Shown here piece by piece: positions 16,078 to 25,427 of a stretch of DNA of 64,000 nt. Below the pieces are notes generated by a model. That model made no database searches. It was not told where the DNA came from and saw only the letters and a list, made by a program, of their open reading frames with translations. A program made the position numbers and the translations under genes. Origin of the DNA: Enterococcus saigonensis (GTDB lineage: Bacteria > Bacillota > Bacilli > Lactobacillales > Enterococcaceae); the NCBI RefSeq assembly GCF_011397115.1, contig NZ_AP022822.1, forward strand, positions 1,223,001 through 1,287,000, given 5' to 3'. Every line of letters begins with the position of its first letter. Position 1 is the stretch's first letter.

Positions 16078-18357
16078 TTATAAGACAACTTTAGTAAAGG
16101 TTAAAGGATTGGCTGTATTGAATAAGGGGGATAGTGGTTCGCAAGTTAGTACTGTTAGTTCATGCATTGCGCGAGTAGCGATAGTGTAAAAAATTAAACG
16201 ATCTTGCGATGTTTTAAAACTGTCATCAACTTGCCAAGCATAGACACGGTCAAATTCTAACCCTTTAGCCAAATATGCTGGAATAATCATAATTTGTCGT
16301 TTCATAAAATCTTCTTCTGATACGATTAATTGAATTTCTTGCTGTAAAGCTTCATCGAGAGTGTGATATAAATTGATGCAATCTTGACTGGTGCGACAAA
16401 TAATGGCGGTGCGCCAATACTTCGTTTTTGTCTCATTTTTTTTCAAATCCTCTTTTAAATACGTTAGGCAATCCTGTGCATTAAAACCAGTAACCAAAGT
16501 AGGAAGTTTTCCTTTTCTTGCTGTCATTTCAACGGTATCATCTTCTGATAAAAACTGATTAGCAAAATCAGTAATTTCTTTGGTCGAACGATAACTTGTG
16601 GTCAACTGATAGCGGGTAACTGCTTGATTAACGAAAAGGTCAGATAAATTTCCTACAATTGTTTCATTACCAAAAACTTTTTGGTTTAAATCCCCACATA
16701 AAGTCAAATTAGCTTGCGGATATAACTCCCGTAAAAGCGCCACTTGTGCCGGAGGGAAATCTTGCATTTCGTCAATAAAAATAAATCGTGCTTGTACAGG
16801 TAGGTCGACTGGACGTAAGCCTTTTAGCAATAGAAAGAATAAAACTGCATCTTCTTGCTTTAACAGTCGGTTTTTTAACAAGTTACGTGTTTCATCTATA
16901 TTGGCTTGCCAGTTTGCTTGGCTAAGATGATGAGCGGATAAAACTTTTTTTGGAATACTTTGTAAAAAGTGCAGGTATTGCTTTGAAAAATTGATAAATT
17001 GGAAACGGTTGATATTTCTTACCAATCCGCGGAAATGTCGCTTGACAATTTGTTTTTTGATTTGATTCCGTAGTTTTCGTTCGTTTTCTTCAGAATCTGT
17101 CAAATTAGGGTGATCAGCAAAGTATTGTTGTAATTCTTCTTCTGCAGCATCTTTAACCCAACTTTTTTTAGCTTCATCTTTTTGCAGACCGCCAACTTTT
17201 TTCAATAATTTTATTTGCAACAACTGTGTTCGTTGGTAAAGAGGTAAGTTTGGGTTTGTTTGCTGATACCAATTGCGCATTTGTTTTGTAGAAATTAGGG
17301 TTTGATCGTTAATTTTGAGATTGCGAAATAACGGACCTAACTGTGTAATACTTTGAATATATTTCTTGCTTTCTTTTACCAAGACTAGACTGCTTTTGAG
17401 GCGTTGACTTTGCTTTTCGTTACCTGTCAAAAAGATAGCTTCTTGTTCTGCTTCTTTTTCGATTGTGAAATTTGGTAATAATTGATCCATAAAAGCACGA
17501 AATGTCCGCGTTGGAACCGTACTTTCACCCAATGAAGGTAAAACCATAGAGATATAGTCAGAAAATAAGTGATTGGGAGAAAATAAGAGTACCTGTTCAT
17601 CAGCTAGCCATTTACGATTACGATATAATAAAAATGCAATTCGTTGTAAGAGAGCAGAAGTTTTACCACTACCGGCTATCCCTTCAATTAACATTACCTT
17701 ACTGGTAGTGTCGCGAATAATTTTATTTTGTGCTTTTTGGATAGTTGAGACGATATTTTTCATTTGAGAAGAAGATGCTTCATCTAAAATTTCTAATAAA
17801 AACTCATCATTAATTACTTCTGACGTATCGACCATCGAAAGCAAATTGCCATCTTGAATTTTGAATTGTCTCTTAAGTAAAAGTTCTACTTCATAACGGT
17901 CGTGATCAGTTTCGTAAAAGGCAGGGCCCAGTTCACCTTCATAGTAGAGGTTGGCAATTGGAGCCCGCCAGTCGATTACAATTGTTTCTTGATTTTTATC
18001 TCGTAAAGAAGCAATGCCTAAATAAAGTGTTTCTTTATTTTCTTGACCTTCAGTAAAGTCAATTCGAGCAAAGTAAGGATTGCCTTGCATGGTAGCTAAG
18101 GCTTTTAATCGTTTTTCCTGACTTTCGGCAGTATGGTATTTTAACAACAGTTCTTGTTCATGCTGCCGATATTCAACAGCGGATTCATAAAAAGATTCAT
18201 CAGAGCCACCACGAATTTGATGATTGGCTACTTCTTTCAATTCGGCTTGCATCTTGCCACTTAATTGGTGTTGCTTATGTTTAATTAATTGCTGCTCAAT
18301 AGAAATAAGCGCAATTGTCTGTTTGACATGTTGCTGTTCTTTGGCACGTTCATCCAT
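16078..18357 (-). CDS. helD: HelD-like UvrD/Rep superfamily 1 helicase (RNA polymerase recycling factor)
   Basis: A 759-residue SF1 ATPase. The N-terminal coiled coil (about 1-95), VIDWRAPIANLYYEGE, and Walker A GIAGSGKTSALLQRIAF (226 onward) are typical of HelD, which pries stalled RNA polymerase from DNA. Later motifs include FIDEMQDFPPAQ (Walker B), TTSYRSTKEI and a C-terminal AKGLEFDRVYAW. The start at 18357 follows CGGAGG. Class assignment within HelD is inferred. A -10 TATAAT on the minus strand (18405-18410) lies next to an inverted repeat. Confidence 0.88.
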   Translation of the reverse strand: MDERAKEQQHVKQTIALISIEQQLIKHKQHQLSGKMQAELKEVANHQIRGGSDESFYESAVEYRQHEQELLLKYHTAESQEKRLKALATMQGNPYFARIDFTEGQENKETLYLGIASLRDKNQETIVIDWRAPIANLYYEGELGPAFYETDHDRYEVELLLKRQFKIQDGNLLSMVDTSEVINDEFLLEILDEASSSQMKNIVSTIQKAQNKIIRDTTSKVMLIEGIAGSGKTSALLQRIAFLLYRNRKWLADEQVLLFSPNHLFSDYISMVLPSLGESTVPTRTFRAFMDQLLPNFTIEKEAEQEAIFLTGNEKQSQRLKSSLVLVKESKKYIQSITQLGPLFRNLKINDQTLISTKQMRNWYQQTNPNLPLYQRTQLLQIKLLKKVGGLQKDEAKKSWVKDAAEEELQQYFADHPNLTDSEENERKLRNQIKKQIVKRHFRGLVRNINRFQFINFSKQYLHFLQSIPKKVLSAHHLSQANWQANIDETRNLLKNRLLKQEDAVLFFLLLKGLRPVDLPVQARFIFIDEMQDFPPAQVALLRELYPQANLTLCGDLNQKVFGNETIVGNLSDLFVNQAVTRYQLTTSYRSTKEITDFANQFLSEDDTVEMTARKGKLPTLVTGFNAQDCLTYLKEDLKKNETKTKYWRTAIICRTSQDCINLYHTLDEALQQEIQLIVSEEDFMKRQIMIIPAYLAKGLEFDRVYAWQVDDSFKTSQDRLIFYTIATRAMHELTVLTCEPLSPLFNTANPLTFTKVVL

Positions 18358-18404
18358 AAAACAAGCCTCCGTTTCATAAAAATGTGAAAAAATCACGCCA
18401 TAAA

Positions 18405-18427
18405 ATTATAGCACAGTTTCCACTGTG
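18405..18427 (-). promoter_or_regulatory. helD promoter with adjacent inverted repeat
   Basis: On the minus strand TGC precedes TATAAT (18405-18410), an extended -10. Immediately upstream lies the palindrome CACAGT-TTCC-ACTGTG (18412-18427), in the spacer/-35 zone, a plausible operator. Confidence 0.45.
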
Positions 18428-18475
18428 AAAAAAAGATTGGGATTTATAAACTTTAGAAAAGAAAGAGGAGAAGAA

Positions 18476-19348
18476 ATGCGATCGGAAAAGGAAATGTATG
18501 ATTTGATTTTAAATGTTGCGAAATCACTGCCTCAAGTTAAAGCGGTAGCACTGACTGGTTCAAGAGCAAATCAAGTTGCTCCAAAGGATATCTTCCAAGA
18601 TTATGATGTTGTCTATTTTGTCGAGGAAAAAAAACCATTACTCCGTGATAGAAGCTGGTTAGAGGGATTTGGGAAACGGGTAATTATGCAATGTCCTGAA
18701 GAAATGGATTTATTTCCAGCTACATTGGGAGAATGTTTTACATTTTTAATGTTATTTTCTGATGGTAATCGCATAGACTTAATGCTGTGTCCGATAAAAA
18801 ATAAACAAGAGTGGTTGGTAACGGAGAAAAATGTGGAAGTGCTTTGGGATCCAACCCAGCTTTTATCTTTCTTAAATGATGGTAGCAAAAAAATGCCTTA
18901 TTTAGTAAAAAAGCCAACTCAAGCAGAGTTTTTAGATTGTTGTAATGAATTTTGGTGGGTGTCAACTTACGTAGTTAAAGGGCTGCGACGCCAAGAGAAT
19001 TTATATGCAATTGATCATTTGTATGGCAATTGCCAAAGAGAATTACGCCGCTTACTTACGTGGCACGTTGCCAGTAGACAAAATTATACAATTGATACTG
19101 GTAAGAATGATAAGTATTTATTAAAGCTTTTATCGACTGATACTTCTCAGCAATTTACACAATTACTTGATTTCACTACGCGTATAAAAATTTGGGAAAG
19201 TCTTTTTTCAACGCAACAGTTTTTTCACCAGACTGCAATAAATTATGCTGATAAATTTGATTTTTCGTATGATTTAGAAACTGCCGAAGACGTCTTGAAT
19301 TATTGCCGACAATGGGCTCCTAGTGATTTTAATGCTAATTGTAAATGA
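18476..19348 (+). CDS. Aminoglycoside 6-adenylyltransferase-like protein (AadK/AadE family)
   Basis: A 290-residue nucleotidyltransferase. The opening RSEKEMYDLILNVAK, the active-site motif ALTGSRANQ and the DYDVVYFV acidic pair match ANT(6) streptomycin adenylyltransferases, as does MDLFPATLGECFTFLMLFSDGNRIDL (given in pieces: MDLFPA, FSDGNRIDL). Length fits the family (about 285-300). GAGGAGAAGAA precedes ATG 18476. There is no mobile-element context, so it may be an intrinsic chromosomal member; whether it confers resistance cannot be told. Confidence 0.85.
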   Translation: MRSEKEMYDLILNVAKSLPQVKAVALTGSRANQVAPKDIFQDYDVVYFVEEKKPLLRDRSWLEGFGKRVIMQCPEEMDLFPATLGECFTFLMLFSDGNRIDLMLCPIKNKQEWLVTEKNVEVLWDPTQLLSFLNDGSKKMPYLVKKPTQAEFLDCCNEFWWVSTYVVKGLRRQENLYAIDHLYGNCQRELRRLLTWHVASRQNYTIDTGKNDKYLLKLLSTDTSQQFTQLLDFTTRIKIWESLFSTQQFFHQTAINYADKFDFSYDLETAEDVLNYCRQWAPSDFNANCK

Positions 19349-19403
19349 TTATTTTTTTCACTTAGCACTTTTCTATTTCTATTCTAAATAAAGAAAGCTA
19401 TCC

Positions 19404-19431
19404 TATAATTGAAACTTGTATGATACAAGTT
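19404..19431 (+). promoter_or_regulatory. Promoter and palindromic operator of the metal ATPase
   Basis: -10 TATAAT (19404-19409) is followed by a perfect palindrome AACTTGTAT-G-ATACAAGTT (19413-19431) that covers the expected start point. The -35 region is poor. The arrangement suggests a dimeric repressor; the regulator is not encoded next to it. Confidence 0.6.
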
Positions 19432-19444
19432 GGAAAGGTGAGGA

Positions 19445-21232
19445 ATGGAAATGAGCCATTTTAAAAAATTTTTTCTAACCGTCATGGTGGGAGCACTTGC
19501 TCTATTTTTTGAATTTATTTTGGGGAAAGGTCATTGGGCGTTTATTTTAGTTGTGGTAGTGGGGGGGGTTATGGCCTTCACTATGCTAATTGAAATGATT
19601 AAAACCCTTCGATCCGGTCGTTATGGTGTAGATATTTTGGCGATCACTGCAATTATAGCAACGTTAGCAGTAGGCGAGTATTGGGCTAGTTTGATGATTC
19701 TCATTATGTTAACTGGTGGAGATAGTTTAGAAGATTATGCTAGTCGGCAAGCTGGACGTGAATTACAGTCTTTGTTAGATAATTCTCCCCAAATTGCTCA
19801 CCGTAAAGAAGGGGATCGCTTAGAAGATTTAACTTTAGATAAAGTAAAAGTCGGAGATATTTTGGTTGTAAAACCTCATGAAATTGTGCCGGTTGACGGA
19901 CAAGCATTGCAAGCTGGAAGTGTTGACGAATCTTCTTTAACAGGCGAATCCCGACCAGTCGATAAAGTAATTGGGGATGAAATTATGTCTGGTTCAGTTA
20001 ATGGAGAAGGGACAATTGTGTATAAAGTAACTTCTCTAGCAGAAGACTCTCAATATCAACAAATCGTTAAATTGGTAAAAGAGTCACAAGAAAAGCCAGC
20101 ACATTTCGTTCGGATGGCTGATCGCTATGCAGTACCATTTACCGCGGTTGCCTATTTAATTGGTGGTATTGCGTGGTTTGTAACAAAGGATCCTGTTCGC
20201 TTTGCAGAGGTTTTAGTAGTTGCTTCTCCTTGTCCTTTAATTTTAGCTGCACCAGTGGCTTTGGTTGCTGGAATGAGTCGCTCTAGCCGTAATGGTATCG
20301 TCGTAAAGACTGGAACGACGATTGAAAAATTAGCCGAAGCAAAAACCATTGCGTTTGATAAAACGGGTACTATTACTAAAGGACAATTAATGGTTGCAGA
20401 AATTAATCCAGTTGCTGGTTTTTCTGAAGATAAATTTTTGAGTTATTTAGCCAGTGCTGAGCAAGAATCCCTGCACATTCTGGCTCGTTCTCTTGTATCT
20501 TATGCACAAAAACGTGTGAATCTAGTCCCTGTTGATAATTTAGAAGAAGTAGTTGGATTTGGTGTAAAAGGAGAAATTGACGGGCAAATAATTAAGATTG
20601 GACGGGCCTCGTTTGCCCATGCTGATACGCAGCCAGGAGATGCTACGATGATTTTTGCATCGTTAGACGACAAATACATTGGAAGTGTAACGTTTACAGA
20701 TGAAATTCGTCCTGAAGCGAAAAACACAATTATGCAATTACGCACTTTAGGTGTCGATAATGAAATTATGTTAACTGGAGATCGCAAAGGTGTTGCAGAA
20801 TTAACAGCTGAAAAAGTTGGAATTCAAACAGTTCATGCTGAATGTTTACCTCAAGATAAAATTAATGTTTTAAAAAACATAGCAAAAAATGAACGTCCTT
20901 TGATTATGGTCGGAGATGGTATTAATGATGCTCCAGCTTTGGCGATTGCAGATGTCGGGATAGCTATGGGAGCGCATGGCTCTTCAGCAGCATCTGAAAG
21001 TGCTGATGCTGTCATTTTGAAAGATGACTTAAGTCGCGTCGCTGTAGCTGTGAAAGTTGCGCAAGACACTATGAAAATTGCTCGTCAGTCGGTTTTAATT
21101 GGTATTTTTATCTGCGTGGGACTAATGCTTATTGCAAGTACCGGGGTAATTCCAGCCTTGATTGGGGCAATGTTACAAGAAGTTGTCGATACAGTTTCAA
21201 TTTTAAGTGCTTTACGGGCTAAAAGTGAATGA
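19445..21232 (+). CDS. Heavy-metal P1B-type ATPase with SPC motif
   Basis: A 595-residue cation exporter. It has no N-terminal metal-binding domain. Visible are the actuator TGES, the membrane SPC motif (VVASPCPLILAAP), phosphorylation site DKTGTITKG, a nucleotide-binding HILARS-type region, and hinge GDGINDAPALA. Six to seven membrane segments are expected. SPC and the short ends place it nearer the P1B-4 group (Co/Zn/Fe/Cd export) than CPx copper pumps; the metal is inferred. ATG 19445 follows AAAGGTGAGG. Confidence 0.9.
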   Translation: MEMSHFKKFFLTVMVGALALFFEFILGKGHWAFILVVVVGGVMAFTMLIEMIKTLRSGRYGVDILAITAIIATLAVGEYWASLMILIMLTGGDSLEDYASRQAGRELQSLLDNSPQIAHRKEGDRLEDLTLDKVKVGDILVVKPHEIVPVDGQALQAGSVDESSLTGESRPVDKVIGDEIMSGSVNGEGTIVYKVTSLAEDSQYQQIVKLVKESQEKPAHFVRMADRYAVPFTAVAYLIGGIAWFVTKDPVRFAEVLVVASPCPLILAAPVALVAGMSRSSRNGIVVKTGTTIEKLAEAKTIAFDKTGTITKGQLMVAEINPVAGFSEDKFLSYLASAEQESLHILARSLVSYAQKRVNLVPVDNLEEVVGFGVKGEIDGQIIKIGRASFAHADTQPGDATMIFASLDDKYIGSVTFTDEIRPEAKNTIMQLRTLGVDNEIMLTGDRKGVAELTAEKVGIQTVHAECLPQDKINVLKNIAKNERPLIMVGDGINDAPALAIADVGIAMGAHGSSAASESADAVILKDDLSRVAVAVKVAQDTMKIARQSVLIGIFICVGLMLIASTGVIPALIGAMLQEVVDTVSILSALRAKSE

Positions 21233-21390
21233 AAATTGTTAAAAAGTACATTACTGTGACAACCGTGAAAATACAACATATAGTTGGTGAAGATGAAAAA
21301 AAATTTACAGTCTTTAAACACTGTGAGGGTTTGAATTGTCAGTCTAGTTACTCTGCTTTTTTACAACGAAAAGACAGGAGTTTGACGTAA
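21229..21390 (+). CDS. Small basic protein (53 aa) coupled to the metal ATPase
   Basis: An ORF whose ATG overlaps the ATPase stop as ATGA (21229-21232). The product starts MKIVKKYITVTTVKIQ and contains HCEGLNCQ, two cysteines and a histidine close together that could bind a metal. The ATGA overlap suggests translational coupling, but there is no strong ribosome site and I know no family. It may be a real small partner of the pump or a chance ORF. Confidence 0.4.
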   Translation: MKIVKKYITVTTVKIQHIVGEDEKKFTVFKHCEGLNCQSSYSAFLQRKDRSLT

Positions 21391-21476
21391 TTTTATAAAA
21401 TAAAATTAATTTTTTACAAGACATTTTAGCTCATTTAGCGTTAAGATAGGGTTAACTAAAAAAAGGAAGTGAAATT

Positions 21477-21653
21477 ATGCCATTTGTTCATGTCGAATTA
21501 GTCGAAGGTCGTAGCAAAGAACAATTAACTGCTATGATGAAAGATGTAACAGAAGCAGTACACAAAAATACAGGAGCACCAAAAGAGCACATTCACGTTA
21601 TCATCAACGAGATGAAAAAAGGAACTTATGCAGTAAATGGTGAATTTAAGTAA
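21477..21653 (+). CDS. 4-oxalocrotonate tautomerase family protein, 58 aa
   Basis: A complete small tautomerase. After removal of Met the N-terminal proline that acts as general base is exposed ([19 protein letters not shown]), and the sequence continues [20 protein letters not shown], typical of YwhB/DmpI/XylH homologues. The family forms hexamers and interconverts enol and keto acids; the substrate here is unknown. AAAGGAAGTG precedes the ATG. Confidence 0.9.
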   Translation: MPFVHVELVEGRSKEQLTAMMKDVTEAVHKNTGAPKEHIHVIINEMKKGTYAVNGEFK

Positions 21654-21689
21654 GTTCATTCTTGCATTTTTCAAAAATAAGTGTTTAAA

Positions 21690-21921
21690 TAAAGTCAACT
21701 TGTAAAGCCAACTGACTTTGAGAGTCTGTAACAGAGAGAAAAACAACTGCTGAAAGTTTTTCAACAGAAAACCAAATGATGACCACTTTATGTATACCTG
21801 TTTAATTTCAGGCGGCCAGCAGCCGTTATCTGCTTTAAGAGAAGATAATGAATTTATCTTAAAATTAGGTGGAACCACGTTAATCACGTCCTAGTGCTAA
21901 TATAGCGCTAGGACTTTTTTT
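21690..21921 (+). ncRNA. T-box riboswitch (tRNA-Thr sensing) upstream of thrS
   Basis: The leader has the hallmark T-box segment AATTAGGTGGAACCACG (about 21862-21878), then a terminator: stem GTCCTAGTGCTA with TAGCGCTAGGAC (21888-21914) followed by seven T. Upstream, a Stem I region contains ATGATGACCAC, in which ACC is the likely Thr specifier codon. Uncharged tRNA-Thr would favour the antiterminator and switch on thrS. Confidence 0.92.
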
Positions 21922-21942
21922 ATTATTAAGGAGGAATTTTTT

Positions 21943-23883
21943 ATGGCAATTACAATTACATTTCCCGATGGGGCAAAAAAAGAATTTGAAGTCGGCATCA
22001 CAACTAAAGATATTGCAGCTAGTATCTCCAATAGCCTAGCCAAAAAAGCATTAGCTGGTAAAGTAAACGGCGAATTAGTTGATTTAAATCGTCCAATTGA
22101 AGCAGATTCTACTTTAGCAATTATTACTCCAGCAGATGAAGAAGCATTACCTTTATTACGTCATTCTACTGCACACTTAATGGCACAAGCAGCCCGTCGT
22201 CTGTTTCCTAATATTCACTTTGGTGTTGGCCCAGCAATCGAAAGTGGTTTTTATTATGATACTGACAATGGCGCACATCCAATTACTGCTGAAGATCTAC
22301 CAGCAATCGAAGCGGAAATGATGAAAATTGTCAAAGAAAACTTACCAATTGAGCGTTTAGTTTTGTCAAAAGAAGAAGCTATGGATTTGTTTGAAACAGA
22401 TCCTTATAAAGTAGAATTAATTAGTGAATTGCCAGCTGATGAAATTATCACAGCTTATCGTCAAGGTGAATTTGTTGATTTATGTCGTGGCCCACACATT
22501 CCATCAACAGGTCGTATTCAAGTGTTTAAATTATTATCTGTGGCAGGTGCTTATTGGCGCGGAAATTCAAACAATCACATGATGCAACGCGTTTACGGGA
22601 CAGCATTCTTCGATAAGAAGGATTTAAAAGAGTTTATCAAACAAAGAGAAGAAGCAAAAGAACGTGATCATCGTAAATTAGGAAAAGAATTAGATTTGTT
22701 TATGGTTTCCCCTGAAGTTGGTTCTGGATTGCCATTTTGGTTACCAAAAGGTGCAACAATTCGCCGGACAATTGAACGTTATATTGTTGATAAAGAAGTA
22801 AGCTTAGGTTACCAACATGTTTACACACCAATTATGGCTGATGTCGAATTGTATAAAACATCTGGACATTGGGATCACTACCACGAAGACATGTTTCCAC
22901 CAATGGACATGGGAGACGGCGAAATGCTTGTTTTACGTCCTATGAATTGTCCGCATCATATGATGGTTTATAAAAATGATATTCATTCTTATCGTGAGTT
23001 ACCAATTCGAATTGCTGAACTTGGTATGATGCACCGCTATGAAAAATCAGGAGCACTGTCAGGCTTGCAACGGGTACGCGAAATGACTCTAAACGATGGG
23101 CATACTTTTGTTCGTCCAGATCAAATTAAAGATGAATTTAAACGGACACTTGATTTAATGGTAAATGTTTATGCTGATTTTAATGTAACGGATTATCGTT
23201 TCCGCTTAAGCTATCGTGATCCAAATAATACGGAAAAATATTTTGACGATGATGCTATGTGGGAAAATGCGCAAACAATGTTAAAAGGCGCGATGGATGA
23301 ATTAGGTTTGGATTATTTTGAAGCAGAAGGAGAAGCGGCCTTTTATGGTCCAAAACTGGATGTTCAAGTAAAAACAGCACTTGGTATGGAAGAAACTTTA
23401 TCGACAATACAATTAGACTTCTTATTACCAGAACGTTTTGATTTAACTTATGTGGGTGAAGATGGTGAAAATACACACCGACCTGTTGTGATTCATCGTG
23501 GGATCGTGTCCACAATGGAACGTTTTGTTTCATATTTGACAGAAGTTTATAAAGGTGCATTTCCAACTTGGTTGGCACCAATTCAAGCAACGATTATTCC
23601 GGTTTCCGTAGAAGCGCACTCTGATTATGCTTATGAAATCAAAGAACGTTTACAAGAAAAAGGCATTCGTGTGGAAGTTGATGACCGTAATGAGAAAATG
23701 GGTTATAAGATACGCGCATCTCAAACGCAAAAAATTCCTTATCAATTAGTTGTAGGGGATAACGAAGTAAAAGATGCTACAGTAAATGTTCGGCGCTACG
23801 GTAGTAAAGAAACTTCTGTTGAAGAGTTGAACATTTTCGTGGATGCGATTGTTGCAGAGGTTGCAAATTACAGTCGCGTGTAA
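21943..23883 (+). CDS. thrS: Threonyl-tRNA synthetase
   Basis: A 646-residue class II synthetase. An N-terminal TGS domain (1-61) is followed by the editing domain ([16 protein letters not shown] with the HxxxH pair, and the later cysteine-histidine DLCRGPHIP), the catalytic core (motif 2 [25 protein letters not shown]) and the C-terminal anticodon-binding domain. It is preceded by the Thr T-box and AAGGAGG. Length is normal. Confidence 0.97.
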   Translation: MAITITFPDGAKKEFEVGITTKDIAASISNSLAKKALAGKVNGELVDLNRPIEADSTLAIITPADEEALPLLRHSTAHLMAQAARRLFPNIHFGVGPAIESGFYYDTDNGAHPITAEDLPAIEAEMMKIVKENLPIERLVLSKEEAMDLFETDPYKVELISELPADEIITAYRQGEFVDLCRGPHIPSTGRIQVFKLLSVAGAYWRGNSNNHMMQRVYGTAFFDKKDLKEFIKQREEAKERDHRKLGKELDLFMVSPEVGSGLPFWLPKGATIRRTIERYIVDKEVSLGYQHVYTPIMADVELYKTSGHWDHYHEDMFPPMDMGDGEMLVLRPMNCPHHMMVYKNDIHSYRELPIRIAELGMMHRYEKSGALSGLQRVREMTLNDGHTFVRPDQIKDEFKRTLDLMVNVYADFNVTDYRFRLSYRDPNNTEKYFDDDAMWENAQTMLKGAMDELGLDYFEAEGEAAFYGPKLDVQVKTALGMEETLSTIQLDFLLPERFDLTYVGEDGENTHRPVVIHRGIVSTMERFVSYLTEVYKGAFPTWLAPIQATIIPVSVEAHSDYAYEIKERLQEKGIRVEVDDRNEKMGYKIRASQTQKIPYQLVVGDNEVKDATVNVRRYGSKETSVEELNIFVDAIVAEVANYSRV

Positions 23884-24043
23884 TTTTTTTGAAGCTTGCC
23901 TGCCTTTTTAAACATTTATATGATAAAGTAATTTGTGAAAGCCTTGATGGATTTTCAAACAGGAAAATTATTTTTGAAATGTAAAGAAATAAAAGAAGGC
24001 AGCTTCTTTTACATATGAAATAAATTGAAAAGGAGAATTTAAT

Positions 24044-24463
24044 TTGACAGATCCTATCTTGCACAGGCGTTCGGTTATTGCTGTGATTTTATTCACTTTA
24101 ATTACAGGGGGAATCTATGGCGTTTACTGGATTTATATAACAACCCGTGATTTAAATGAATTTACCGGCGATTATCGCATCAAGCCAGGATGGACATTAC
24201 TTTTTGGGTTGCTTACTTGTGGCCTTTACATGTTTTATTGGTGGTATAAAATCAATGATCTAATCATGGCAGCACAAATAAAAGCGCAACGACCATTTCG
24301 CAGTGATAATAAATTACTTTTTGTTGTTTTGCGCATTTTTGGACTAGCGATAATCAATATGGCAATTGTCCAATCTGATTTAAATGATATTTACACCAAT
24401 CTCCACCTTGCACAAACACCACAAAATGAGATAGAAGATGATGATGAATGGTCGGACTATTAG
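24044..24463 (+). CDS. DUF4234 family membrane protein
   Basis: A 139-residue protein with a TTG start preceded by AAAGGAG. Two long hydrophobic segments (VIAVILFTLITGGIYGVYW and a similar one beginning LLFGLLTCGLYMFYWW) are internal repeats of the G-IYxxYW type typical of DUF4234, and a third follows. The C-terminus is very acidic (EDDDEWSDY). Function unknown. It overlaps the next gene by 16 bp. Confidence 0.8.
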   Translation: MTDPILHRRSVIAVILFTLITGGIYGVYWIYITTRDLNEFTGDYRIKPGWTLLFGLLTCGLYMFYWWYKINDLIMAAQIKAQRPFRSDNKLLFVVLRIFGLAIINMAIVQSDLNDIYTNLHLAQTPQNEIEDDDEWSDY

Positions 24464-24795
24464 AATGTCCTTTAAAAGCTATTACTGGTTTTCCTTGTCC
24501 GATGTGTGGGATGACCCGTTCTTTTATTCATCTTGTGCAAGGAGATGTTAGCGGAGCCTTTTATTATCATCCCCTTTTTTGGGTAATTATTATACTGATA
24601 CTTTTATATATTATCAGTTTAAAAAAAGTTGGAATTAAGAAACTTTTTAAAAATAAATTTTGGTGGATTGGTGTCAGCAGTCTGTTTGTTTGTGTCTATT
24701 TTATCCGTATGATGGCATTATTCCCTGAAAAAGCCCCTTTGGATTTTAATTTTGAAGCCTTTTTACCTGGGTTATGGCAAATTTTTACTATGTAA
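24448..24795 (+). CDS. DUF2752 family membrane protein
   Basis: A 115-residue protein with the DUF2752 signature CPLKAITGFPCPMCGMTRSF near the N-terminus and two to three membrane segments. The Cys-rich N-terminal motif is conserved but of unknown function. It starts inside the end of the DUF4234 gene, a pairing that recurs in Firmicutes, suggesting one membrane unit. Confidence 0.82.
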   Translation: MVGLLECPLKAITGFPCPMCGMTRSFIHLVQGDVSGAFYYHPLFWVIIILILLYIISLKKVGIKKLFKNKFWWIGVSSLFVCVYFIRMMALFPEKAPLDFNFEAFLPGLWQIFTM

Positions 24796-24817
24796 ATAAC
24801 GTCGTTTCTGCTTTCAG

Positions 24818-24846
24818 TTGTGATTTTCAAAAAAATGTGATAGAAT
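24818..24846 (+). promoter_or_regulatory. Promoter of the rimP-nusA-infB operon
   Basis: -35 TTGTGA (24818-24823), 17-bp spacer, -10 TAGAAT (24841-24846). Transcription would start near 24853, just before a leader terminator. Confidence 0.6.
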
Positions 24847-24870
24847 GAATAACGGTAATGATACTTAGTG

Positions 24871-24900
24871 GAGTGAGGGATTTTTTCCCTCACTCTTTTT
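24871..24900 (+). terminator. Leader terminator/attenuator before rimP
   Basis: Stem GAGTGAGGG/CCCTCACTC (24871-24879 with 24887-24895), 7-nt loop, then TTTTT. It is about 18 nt after the expected start point and 36 nt before the rimP start, so most transcripts entering the operon must read through it. In Bacillus the nusA operon is reported to be autoregulated by NusA-stimulated leader termination; a similar role here is inferred. Confidence 0.75.
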
Positions 24901-24935
24901 AATGAAAAGGATTTGGTCCAAGGAGGCGATGATAG

Positions 24936-25409
24936 TTGAGTACAGTTGTAGAAACAGTAACTAGCTTGGTTCAACCAATTTTAGATGAACAAAATTTCGA
25001 ACTAGTAGAAGTCGAGTTTGTTAAAGAAGGTAAGAGCTGGTTTTTGCGGGTATTCATCGATAAAGAAGGCGGCATTGATATTGAAGAGTGTGCTTATGTA
25101 AGTGAAAAATTAAGTGAAAAATTGGATAGTGTAGATCCAGATCCGATACCCCAAGCTTACTTTTTAGAGGTCTCATCCCCTGGTGCCGAACGACCGTTAA
25201 AAAAAGAGGCAGACTTTAAAAAAGCTGTAGGTGAATATATTCATATTTCATTGTACCAAGCCATTGATGGACAAAAACAATATGAAGGATTTTTAATCTC
25301 TCTTAGCGAAACAGAATTAGTGTTAAAAATCAAAATTAAGACCCGTGAAAAAGAATTAACTTTTGATCGCAAAAATATTGCTAAAGCTCGCTTAGCTATT
25401 CAATTTTAA
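24936..25409 (+). CDS. rimP: Ribosome maturation factor RimP
   Basis: A 157-residue protein with TTG start after AAGGAGG. It has the family segments [35 protein letters not shown] and [13 protein letters not shown]. RimP helps 16S rRNA folding and S12 placement in the 30S subunit. First gene of the rimP-nusA-ylxR-ylxQ-infB-rbfA operon, with short gaps downstream. Confidence 0.95.
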   Translation: MSTVVETVTSLVQPILDEQNFELVEVEFVKEGKSWFLRVFIDKEGGIDIEECAYVSEKLSEKLDSVDPDPIPQAYFLEVSSPGAERPLKKEADFKKAVGEYIHISLYQAIDGQKQYEGFLISLSETELVLKIKIKTREKELTFDRKNIAKARLAIQF

Positions 25410-25427
25410 AAAAGGAGTTCCCAGCAG

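Noticed and set aside
23991..24010. Hairpin AAAAGAAG/CTTCTTTT upstream of the DUF4234 gene
   Set aside because: Weak AT-rich stem without a T run of its own; not a convincing terminator or riboswitch.
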